DNA of 64,000 nt, taken from Fragum whitleyi. Lineage: Eukaryota; Mollusca; Bivalvia; Cardiida; Cardiidae. The translations under genes and the position numbers were made by a program. A model generated the notes under the pieces. It saw only the letters and a program-made list of their open reading frames with translations, searched no databases and was not told the DNA's origin. Every line of letters starts with the position of its first letter. The stretch's first letter is position 1. The DNA lies in contig OX411552.1 in the NCBI GenBank assembly GCA_948146395.1, forward strand, positions 54,052,399 to 54,116,398, read 5' to 3'. Shown one piece after another: positions 9,701-21,700 of this stretch.

Positions 9701-12700
9701 ATAGCCTCTGTTTACCTTGTTTTCGTCAGTGTTTCTAACAGAAATGCAATTTTCTAAAAATAACCGCATTATGTCATTGTTCTAAAAATATCCATGTGAT
9801 ATCATAAAAAAACTACAAAGTACAAAATACTTGTATTACAATATTCTTTTTAAATTCATACCTGCAGGTCAGCATTATAAGGAACACAAGTATATGAATC
9901 TTCATACCCCCCCCCCCCCCAAACTATGTTTGAGGGGTATATAGGAGTCAGCTTGTCGGTCTGTCCATTGGTCCATTTGTCTGTGGCTTTTTCGTGTCTG
10001 CTCAATTTCTCAGCAACTAATGGACTGATTTCATTCAAAGTTTGCAGATGTGATCAAGCTGAGAAATGCAAGTGAGAGTTTGATTACAAACCATTGACTT
10101 CTGTCAGAGTTATGGCCCTTTGATGGAAAATGGCTTTTAATTATTGACAAGCACTTGTAGGGGGGTATTAGTCAGCTTTGTGACATTGCGGCGGTCTAGT
10201 TTAAATAAGTAACTAGGACTCTCAAAACTATCTGGTGTGAGTCCCTAGGACCCTTTTTGGACCAACTTCAGAATAAAATGAAGACTGTTTTAAACAGTCT
10301 TTAATTCTTTTCTGAAGCTGATCCAAAAGACGCAAATCGATTCTTTTCAAATTTATACATTATTTTGTTTGATCTAGGCAATATTTAAATTTTTATACAA
10401 AAACATGAAGACTGTTAAACAGGGCCCCCCAAACCATTAGCAAGGATCCCTAGAGCCTAAGTATTGATTCCTTTGGACCCTATTTTTAGCTCACCTGAGC
10501 ACGAAGTGCTCAAGGAAGCTATTGTGATCGATCGTTGTCCGGCGTCCGTCTGTCCATCTGTCCGTCTGTCCGTCACGGCGTCAACTTTTTCTTTAAACGA
10601 CATCTCCTCCTAAACTTATGGGCCAAATCAACCAAACTTGGCAGAAATATTCCTTGGGTGGTCCCTTATGAAAATTGCTCAAATGGAAAGGATCCGTGCC
10701 ATATCACGGGAAAAGGGGCCTTAATGACAAATTTCTTGTTTTCACTCTAGAAGCCACAAATATGGTCCAATCTTCATGAAACTTGGTCAGAATGTTTGTT
10801 AGGTCATGAGGATGAAGTCTATTGAAAATGGGAAGGATCCGTGCCATTTCACAGAAAAAGGAGTCTTAATAACAATTTTGTCAACAATATCTTTAAACGA
10901 CATCTCCTCCTAAACTTATGGGTCAAAATCAACCAAACTTGGCAGAAATATTCCTTGGGTGGTCCCTTATGAAAATTGCTCAAATGGAAAGGATCCGTGC
11001 CATATCATGGGAAAAGGGGCCTTAATGACAAATTTCTTGTTTTCACTCTAGAAGCCACAAATATGGTCCAATCTTCATGAAACTTGGTCAGAATGTTTGT
11101 TAGGTCATGAGGATGAAGTCTATTGAAAATGGGAAGGATCTGTGCCATTTCACAGAAAAAGGCGTCTTAATGACAATTTTGTCAACAATATCTTTAAACA
11201 ACATCTCCTCCTAAACTTATGGGTCAAAATCAACCAAACTTGGCAGAAATATTCCTTGGGTGGTCCCTTATGAAAATTGCTCAAATGGAAAGGATCCGTG
11301 CCATATCACGGGAAAAGGGGCCTTAATGACAAATTTCTTGTTTTCACTCTAGAAGCCACAAATATGGTCCAATCTTCATGAAACTTGGTCAGAATGTTTG
11401 TTAGGTCATGAGGATGAAGTCTATCGAAAATGGGAAGGATCCGTGCCATATCACGCTAAAAGGGGCCTTAATGACAATTTTGTCAATAATATCTTTAAAG
11501 GACATCTCCTCCTAAACTTATGGGTCAAAATCAACCAAACTTGGCAGAAATATTCCTTGGGTGGTCCCTTATGAAAATTGCTCAAATGGAAAGGATCCGT
11601 GCCATATCATGGGAAAAGGGGCCTTAATGACAAATTTCTTGTTTTCACTCTAGAAGCCACAAATATGGTCCAATTTTCATGAAACTTGGTCAGAATGTTT
11701 GTTAGGTCATGAGGATGAAGTCTATTGAAAATGGGAAGGGTCCGTGTCATATCACAGGAAAAGGCGTCTTAATGACATTTTTTTTGTTTACTCTCTAGAA
11801 GCCACAAATATGGTCCAATCATCATGAAACTTTGTCAGAATGTTTGTTAGGTCATGAGGATGAAGTCTATTAAAAATGGGAAGTATACATGCCATATCAC
11901 GGGAAAAGGGGCCTTAATGACAATTTTGTTGTAAGAGCTCCAAACGCCACAAATATAGTCCAATCTTCATGAAACTTGATCAAAATGTTTGCCAGGTCAC
12001 AAGAATGAACTCTGTTGAAAATGGGAAGGTTCATGCCATATCATAGGAAATGGAGTCTTAATAATAATTTACTTTAAATATCAGGTGAGCAATTTAGGGC
12101 CCTCAGGGTCCTCTTGTTTTGATAGCATACTAGAACCCTGCAAGTTCTGTCAATTTCAACAAATCTATGATTTTGTCATCTGATTAATTGTTTAATTATA
12201 TGAATGTTCCTAGGACTCGTCTGTGACCCCAGAGGAAGATAACAATATGTCGGTTGTTAGTGTGAAAGAGCGAGCCAAACATCTTAACAGAATGGAGTCA
12301 GAGTCAGAAATACAGAAAGCATCAGTGTCCCCCCTCTCTGCTACACGGAAGAAAGATTTGAAAAAGGTGGGTGTTTTCTTGCTTTTTCTTCCCCTGCATC
12401 GATACAATTTTACTTCTGTCAATCTGTTGGTCTGTTTGTCTGTCTGTGTCTGTCTGCGAAACTTAACAATGCCAACTCAAGCTGACTAAGATAAAATTTC
12501 CATGTTTGCATGATGATGGATCTCAATGATATGCAAAAGCTTGTACCAAGGTCAATGTCATGTGAAAGGTCATCGTCATCTGTCAAGGTCACACTTCTGA
12601 AATTTTTTTGTTTTTCTGGGGTATCAGACACGTCATGAATGTTGGAACCCTAAAAGATAATTTGTCATGTTGACCATTGTTGACCATTGACCATTATACC

Positions 12701-15700
12701 ATGGATACTTTACATTTACTGTCTCATGCAACCAAATTTTACATAGAAAACTGCTGTTTACTTGTGTTACTTTTGTCAATTGAGAAGGATTTAGCATTTT
12801 ACTATCTGAACCTGAACTTAATAGTGTAATACATGTATTGGTTGTATTATTAACAATGTATTAGCTTGTGATAAAATCAAAATATGAACAAAGGAAATTA
12901 TAAGTTTACCAAATTGAAATCTCTCTCTTTTGTATGTTTATTCCCGAAAATAGATAATTTCATGATACTGAAAGCAGAGCCTTACATAAGTGGGTTTATT
13001 GCCATTATGCTTTTATTCTTTACTTAACCACTAACAGGACCAACAAAAAGCGTTTGTTAAAGAAAATGGCCACTTAATACATGCTTAGTTTACAAATAAG
13101 AACATAGTTTTTTAGCTCCACTGGCCGAAGGCCTGCAAGCTATTGTCATGGCGGTGTGTCCGTCGTGTGTGCGTCCGTCTGTCCGTGTGTAAACTTTTTC
13201 TTTAAACATCTTCTCCTCCCTAACCAATGGGCGGATTTTGATGAAACTTGGTAGAAATGTTCCTTGGGTGACCCTCTTCTTAAATTGTTAAAGAAATTTT
13301 GATTGACTCCCAAATGTGGGCATGGCAGGGCGTGGCATTTTTTCACTTTGAAATCTTTAAAAATCTTCTACTCCCAAACCATAGGTCTAATTTCAATGAA
13401 ACTTGGCATGGATGTTCCTTGGGTGACCCTTTACCTAAATTGTTCAAGAAATTGTGATTGACTCTTGAATATGGGCTTGGCAGGGCGGGGCTTATTTTGA
13501 GCCCAAAATCTTTGAATGACATCTCCTCCTGAACCACTGGGCCAATTTCAACCAATCTTTACTAGAATGTTCCTGGGATAACCCTTTTCAAAAATTGTTC
13601 CCGAAATTTTGATTGGCCCCCAAATATGGGCGTGGCAGGGCGGGGCTTATTTGAGCCCGAAATCTTTGAAAGACATTTCCTCCTGAACCATTCGGCCGAT
13701 TTCAATGAAACTTTACCAGAATGTTCCTTGGATGACCCTTTCCAAAAGTTGCTCTCATAATTTTGATTGGCCCATAAATATGGGTGTGGCTTATTTTGAG
13801 CCAGAATTCTTTGAAGGACATCTCCTCCTGAATCATTGGGCTGATTTCAATGAAATTTTACCAGAATGTTCCTTCTGTGACCCTTTTCAAAAATTGTATG
13901 CGAAATATTAATAAGCCCATAAATATTGGTATGGCAGGGTGTGGCTTATTTTGAGCCCGAAATCTTTGAATTACATCTCCTGATGAAGGTTGGGCCGATT
14001 TCAATGAAACTTGAGAATTTTGGTGCAATGTGAGTCATACCCAGTCAATTAATATAGAATAGGTCATAAGAGATTTCAAAGTGTTGTTTTCATTCAAAGA
14101 AAGATTCATTTAATGCAAGTCTAATGATATTAAAGCCAGTGGAGCGATACAGGCCCTCTTGGACCTTTTGTTATTGAATATGCATATCATTGCAAAACTC
14201 TCCATAATCCTATGATGTTAAAACTCAATAGAATTGTCTCATTGGAGAGTTTTAAGGACATAGGGTTTTTTTCAATAATTTTTACACTAACCCTACCTAC
14301 ATTTTATTATTTTTTATTTAAAGAAGGGGATTTGGAAAACAGTCGCTTGATAAAGATGGTCGCTTAATAGACATGGTGACTTGAGCAAGATTGACTTTTT
14401 TTCTTTTTTTCAGTCCAAAGACAAAGATGATGGATATGAATCATCCAGTAGTGGATATGTATCGGTAAGTTAACACTAATTTTGGTGGTATTTCTCATTA
14501 AAGGAGCACCTTATCTACATTATGCCACGTATATATTGAAACTAATCACTATAGAACCCTATGATTGACTCAATATGAGAATCAGTTGCTCACACCTCTT
14601 GTTTTTGACCCATCTTATTTCTAAGAAAAATCACTTTTTAAGATTCATTGTTAATCTGACAATATGTTCATCAGAAAAATGGTGAAATTAACTTAGTTTA
14701 TTGATAATTATCCATTCTTACAGCCTTATGTAAAACAAAATTCTAGGCACACTTTTGATAATTTACTTTGTCAAGCTTAAAAAGCCTAAAAAAGTAAGAT
14801 AACCCTTGTCATGCTGAATAAAAAACGTTGGCAAAATTATATATAAAACAAAGTGTTGAAAGGTCTGTAATTCCTAATTGGGAGTCAGCATTTGATTTTG
14901 AAAATATAATTACTGAAACTTTTCTGGTTTAAAAAGGAAAATCTGATTGTATGGACTTAGAACATATGTGCAGGCTGATGTTTGTCCATACCTCCTGCCA
15001 AAGCAAGAATATTCCAGGATCAGCATGACAAGGGTTAACAATAGTTTTTCATTTCTGTATCCCTGGATTCTCTCCTTGTATTACAGTTAGATCCATTAGA
15101 AAAAGAGTGGATTGTGACAAGTTCGGCTGCTGATTATCATCCTATGCATCAACTACTCTCTAAAAACCCTCATCTTGCTAAACTGAAAGATTTTTCAGGG
15201 GTAAGTTAGTCTTTCCTATTTTTGGGTAGGTAATCTATATTTCATGTTGAAGACTTGAAACAATTAAACATTCTAAAGCATGCTTATTCCTAATCTATTT
15301 TGAAGGCTCAGTGCAAAACAGTTGTATCTGCCTATGAATAGTTAATAAGCAGTTACAACTGTTTTATGCTTGGACATCAATTTATGAAAATTTCAATGAT
15401 GTATTTGCATTTGACTCTTTGAGACTGTGGTTAGAGTAGTGAACTTGTCATATGAGGGTTGCAGGCTTGAGTCTCAGCCCTAGCATTGGTCACTGGTTTG
15501 TCCCAAGTCTTCTACCTTTGATACCAAGGGAGTGTTTGAATTAGCAATCAGACTTGAGAGATTGTTTAATATGTTAACTCCATCCAAACAAGTTTTAATG
15601 TCTTACAAAAGTGGTGTCATTGTACAGTATTTTGACCCATTCCTGAATGGATAATGATGGGTGTCAAACTAATTTTGGGGATCATTTAATTAAAAGTTCA

Positions 15701-18700
15701 ATATAAATTTAAAGAAGTAGGAGTCAGTGAAACCTTAATTGGTATTTTGAAACAAAGAAATGTTAAAAGCTGTTTTTAATATTCACTTTCTTCGATTAGA
15801 TAAGTTAATACTAATTTATTTTAGTTTAATGGAACAAAAGCTTAAGCTTATAGAGTCACTCTTGAACACTCAATCATTATGTTTTCAAGCCCCTTGAGAG
15901 AGAGGGGCAGTGGTTTAAACCCACTGCTACCCAATTCTACAGCTGGATGAACTTGAGCTGGCTATTATGTGTTTTACCCTGAAACACACCTAATTGATGG
16001 TTGGGCTCAAACCACCGATCTCCAGGTCACATGTTTAGTGCCTTTACCACCAAGATAGTTAGATTAAATTAAGCTTATTTGTCCTTTGTTTTCTTTTCAT
16101 GAATGGTGCTGTGCAGGGGGTAAGTATGCTCTTTATCATAAAACACACAAAAAAGATAATATTGTAACAAATTGTTTTTAAATGATTACAATCAACAGAT
16201 TACCGCCATCAATCAAACAAATGACTGACCTATTAAAACACTCATACAAAATTTGAGGACTGTTCTATCATTTTGATGGATAGGCGACTTAACACATTGT
16301 AACTACAGCGTGAACAAGCTGAAGTTAGGATGTTTAGGTTACGCTTTAGTGATAAGCTCTTTGTTCCATGTCCAAAACTACCAGTACATGTATTGCAGAT
16401 AAATATTGTTTAAATATTAGAGGCATGCTTCATGACGGAGGTCAAGGGGCAGGCAAGGGATCTATCAATTCAAACATGTACATAATCAATTATAATTAAC
16501 ATTACTTTTCATTGTCTGTTGAACCATGACCTCTTCAAAGGGAGATGGATTTCAGATTAAGGTCGCATAATAGTTCTCAATCATGATATGATCTACAGAA
16601 AATTTTGAATGAGTGGTGATGAAATACCTATTTCATTAAAAGAGTCCTCTATTAACAGATATAAACGAGGCTTTGCTTAGTTTATACCTGTTTTAGATGA
16701 AGAGTTTGATAAATTTGGAATATTATGAATACAAAGTTGATATTCTATTATTCTATATTTTCACTCACAAAATGTAGGTCATTATAATTCACTTTGAATA
16801 TTTATTTAAGAAGGTTTGTCCACCATTATTAGAAATGTCCAATCTTTGTGTTTACATCAGCTCTCCTTGGACATCCATCCCCTTTCTTGAGAATTATTTA
16901 AATACAGAAATAACAAATTTTCTGTTATTAACGCTTGTCATGTTGAATAAAAACCTTAGCAAAATTGGAGTAAAATCAAAGTACTGAAAGCACAAGTATC
17001 GAAGAGTATTTGTCAATCTTTCTTTTGATATTCAGTTTTGTTAACAACTCTGCCTTGAAAAGGGATAAAATAGGTGATGCAGACTAAGATCAGATTGTGC
17101 ATATGTGCAGGCTGATCTGTGTCTTAACCACCATTTTAAACAGGAAAATTTTGGGTTCAGCATGACAAAGGTTAAAATACAGAAAAACGTACAACAATGT
17201 ATCACAAGTGTCCATTGTTAACCTAGACCCACACATTCACATGTTTTATACCCTGCTTTGAAAAACATTGTGGATAATTAAGAAATTGTAACTAGCAATT
17301 CCATAATTTTCACCAATGTTTTTTACACAGAAGGATGAGGATTTTTAGAATTCTTCAAATTTACTCTTAGGCTTCATAATATATTTTATTCTTTTTCATG
17401 TGATCAATGGGTGTGACTTCTTACATTTCAGTATGTAAGTATTTTTCATTTACAGTCTAATGAATCTAAACCTTTCTCGTTACTAACAATTTTAAACAGG
17501 TCTAAAATGAAAAAGATTGCAAGGGACAATGTGAAAATTGGGTGAAATTTGAACAGATACCATCCTTTTTGGTAGAAAAAATGTGAGGAAAGGAATAATT
17601 GTTTGTTTCAAGCAATTGCTTCTTTTTCCACAATATTTTCTTAATTGAAAAATCAAGGTAATGTACAGACAAGGGTTAACCTGTTACCAGAATGTTAGGC
17701 TAATTCAAAATGGAAGAGTTTAAAGAAGACTACTTGAGAAGGCCTTAAAATTGAAAGTGATAGCAATTCGGTGTACAAAATATCGCTAGGAAGGAGAAAA
17801 TATAATACTTGTTACAATCAATATCTCCTGCAACTTTTTTTACAAAGAGATTTTTTTCAAGTTTAGAAATTCCTGATTGAGTTCTCATCAATTTTAAAAA
17901 GAAGGTTTATGACAGCTTGTTTTAAAGAACAATTTTATTTTTTAACCCTTCTTATGTTGTAAACCCTTGTCATGCTGATTACGGAATATTTCTGCTTTGT
18001 CAGGAGGTATGGACAAACATCAGCCTGCACATATGTGCAGTCTGATCTTAGTCCATACAACCTGATTTTCCTTTTTAAACCAGAAAAGTTTTAGAAATAA
18101 TATTTTCAAAATCAGATGCTGACTCACAATTCGGAAATACAGAGCTCTCAGCACTTTGATTTATATATAATTTTGCAAAGGTTTTTTTATTCAGCATGAC
18201 AAGGGATAAAAGCATATTTCTGATGTACTCAAAGCTCTGGCAGACAATTTAGACTAAGATCCGACTGCACATCTGTGCAGACTGATCTTAGACTGCACTT
18301 TATGCTTTCTACTTAACAATGGGTAAAACCTTAGCCTGGCAGGTTGAACTGTCCCTAATTTTGAACATTTGTTTGAAAGAAATTCGTATTCAGCTGGATA
18401 TGGATTAATGTCTCTTTTTCGTCTATCATTTACTTTATTCAGTAATACATTAAATATGTAAATGTAAGCCCTTGTAATTTAATGTAAGAACCTTTCCTAA
18501 ATTGAATTCCATGATAAGGCTTGAAAAAACAAGAAGCATATGTGAATATTTCTTCTAAATTGATAAAGTCAACTCTGACTTGTTAGTAAAATAAGATGAT
18601 TTAGGTGATGATCAACAAGCATATATATGCAGCTCAGTGCGAAATAGTTGTAAGTGCCAAAACAGTAAAACTTGCATGAAACAACCACTTAAGGGACCAC

Positions 18701-21700
18701 CAAAAAGTGGTTGTAAAGAGAACGATTGCTCAGTACACTGTTTATCTAATTATAACAATAATAGTTTTAATTGAATATGTAAGTAACTGCGGATTTCTCA
18801 ATAATCCTATGTTATTAAAACTAGAATCGGCTCACCGAGTTGATTCTTATGAGTTTTAATACAACACAGGATTTATTTAATATTAATTTTTTGAAGAATA
18901 ATATATACTTTTTGAAATATATTGATTTAAAAAAGGAGATTTTGAAAAGGGTCGATTAATTTAAATGGTTGTTTAATAGACATGGTCACTCACATAAGAT
19001 TGACTGTATTTGAATAGGCAGTTACTACTGTTTCACACTGAGCCATCAAACTGTTAGATTTAAAACCATTGATTTATACCTCGGAATAAAAACTTGAATA
19101 TTCAATGTTAATCATGACAATGACTTATCAAAAAATAAAAATTTAAAACACTTTAATTTTCAGACTGCTTTACATTGGGCCTGTAAACATGGCCGACCTG
19201 AAGTTGTAAAACTGCTGATGGGAAAGCCTGGAGTTAATGTAAACCAAAGAACTGTAAGTACCAGTTCACTATAAGTCTAATAAGTCATTATAAGTCACTA
19301 TAACCCAATGCTTGGCATCTTATTTCCATTACTACTTTTTATCAAGAAAAGGTGGTAGATTATTACTTCTTAATTTCACTGTCAACCCATTTAAATTACC
19401 AAAAGGTTATTCCAAGTTTTTGGTTCATTTAACCTCATTGATGCTATCTAGCAAGCCCTTGGATTTTACCTTTTGCATATAACTCCATACAACATGAAAA
19501 TACAATTTCAGCGCATCTTGCTCAAGCAACTGCGTCTATTATGCAACTGTTTTCTAAAGCCATTTCTTTAAATCTAAATAAGATAGATTTTATTTGTCTT
19601 AAAATTATTATAAACCAATTCCTTGTCGTTAAAATACATTAGAATCGTGTTAAAAAAAAATTATTGATGAATTTGCAATAACATAAAAATTCAATCAAAA
19701 TTAGTTTTGTTATTTGTAAACAATGTGATTACTAAGCTGCCATACTTTTAAACGACCACTTTTTGGTGGTCCTGTAAGTGGTCATTTAACACATGTTTTG
19801 GAACGCAAATTCAAGAATGCTGCTTAATTTCACCACAGTATGGATGTAAAGAAAAGATATCTCTTTTCTCTTTAGTTCTGGAGGGAAAAAAAGAAGCTAA
19901 AATTGCCAAACAATTACAACATGCTTTTGGTCAATTTAATTCAAAAGAGATTTTCGGGATTTGAAACAGTTCATGTTTAAAAATCAGCACTTGTCAGCAC
20001 AATGTTTCCTCATTGCCTTAGTTGCACTAGTTATCGTCATCATAATTCAGCTTTAATACAGGGTTAATTCACGCTTTTGAGGGCATTAACATTTGCAGAG
20101 TTCCGAAAAATGGTTTAACGTCCGAGTGCGAAGCACAAGGGTGTTAAAGCATTTTGAGGGCCTGTGCAAATGTTAATGCCTGAAAAAATGTGAATTGACG
20201 CTGTTATTGCATAAAAAGATAAATTAGAGTATAATTTCAAACAATTAATGCGGGAATTAGAGCAACGTCATTTGGTATGCTCTATGATAATGTTGGACAT
20301 GAATAATTTTCATGCATTTTACTTATATGTGTACAGTCTTCTAGATCTAATTTTTGTTGAATTTTGAACAGAATGCATAAAACATCCATTTAGAGCAAAC
20401 TTATATTGCTTATTAGTCCCCTACCGGTGTTCACACCGGAGGGGACTATAGGTTTGCCCTCCGTCTGTCCGTCCGTCTGTCTGTCCGTCTGTCCGTCCAT
20501 CCGTCCGTCTGTCCGTCGGTCTGTCGCTCAAATCTGGATCCCGCGATAACTTAATAACTAAGCAAGCGTTTTTGATGAAAGTTGGTATATGACTAGATGG
20601 CAATGTGTAGATTATGCACATCATTTTATTTTTGTTTTTCAACTTAAATTGAGGTTGCTATGGTTACAGAAACAGTGAAAATATGGCCAAAAATGGGATC
20701 CTGCGATAAGATAATAACTAAGCAAGCTAGTTTGATGAGACTTGGTATATGACTATATGGCAATGTGTAGATTATGCACATCATTTTATTTTTGTTTTTA
20801 GACTAAAATTGTTGTTGCTATGGTTACGGAAATAGTGAAAATATGACAAAAAATATTGGATCCTGCGATAAGTTAATAAGTAAGCAAGCTAATTTGATGA
20901 GACTTGGTATATGACTAGACGGCAATGTGTAGATTATGCACATCATTTTATCTTTGTTCTTTGACAAAAAGTGCAGTTGCTATGGTAACGGAAATAGTGA
21001 AAATATGGCAAAAAATGGATCCTGCAATAACTTAATAACTAAGTAAGCTAACTTGATGAAACCTGTTTTAAAATGTAAAAAATTAATAAGCCATGTTAGT
21101 CAGGGTGGCGATGCAGCAGTATTAATAACCTCCAGTGAAAGTTCTCATTTCTTACCAACAAGACTGAAGAAAAACATCTTGGATCAGACAAGGTAACTGT
21201 TATTGATACTATTTCTTGCATCTGTCTATTGCTTGCATGAATTGTATAGTGGGCACAGCAGAGACAACAACTCATGTAAGTCTTGTTTAACCCAATTTCT
21301 CCGTTTGTCTCAATGTTTTCTGAGCTATAATATTGTCAAATTATACCTTAAGTAGCATCCAATTTGTCGTCTGCAGCAGCTTTCAAATGGGACAACCCTA
21401 AATTTTTGCCGTTTGGGAAAGGGTTAAGGTCTTTATAACTTATTAAGATCGCTGAAAACTTGCTTGCAAAAAATATCACTAAACAGTTAGATTACCGTTG
21501 TTCTTATTTTATAAAATTACACTTGCTATGGTAGCAATTACAAATCATTGATCTTTTAGTAACTTTATTCAAGTCATTTGAATTATATTTCCGAAATTTT
21601 GGGCATAACATTTCATATGTTTGACAATTATTTTGATGACTTGTTCATCTTAATCTATTATTTATTACCATATTGAGTCAATGTGAAGCCGGTAGGGGAC

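Larger units (their letters stand above)
9153..12213 (+). other. Intron with a hAT-like MITE and two hairpin-headed elements
   Basis: GT-AG intron, phase 0. It contains the MITE at 9308-9675, a poly-C-headed element at 9903-10197, a repeat with GAAGACTGTTT/AAACAGTCTT hairpins (about 10202-10480, related to 42050-42175), and the 1.6-kb tandem-cored element at 10488-12116. Confidence 0.7.
15201..16116 (+). other. Intron with palindrome and tRNA-like SINE heads
   Basis: GT-AG intron. It contains a CAGTTGTATCT-type palindrome (about 15308-15383), a + strand tRNA-like sequence (15412-15475) and a - strand tRNA-like sequence (about 15985-16055). The pyrimidine tract and TTTTCATG at 16094-16101 precede the microexon. 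Confidence 0.6.
17435..19163 (+). other. Intron with piggyBac-like MITE copy 4 and a palindrome split by an insertion
   Basis: GT-AG intron. A hairpin of the CAAGCAATTGCTTC family lies at about 17576-17640 and the MITE at 17960-18209. A CAGACTG-type inverted repeat lies at 18249-18289. A CAGTTGTAAGTGCC-type palindrome (halves at about 18631-18655 and 19014-19046) is split by an element with ACAGT ends. Confidence 0.6.
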
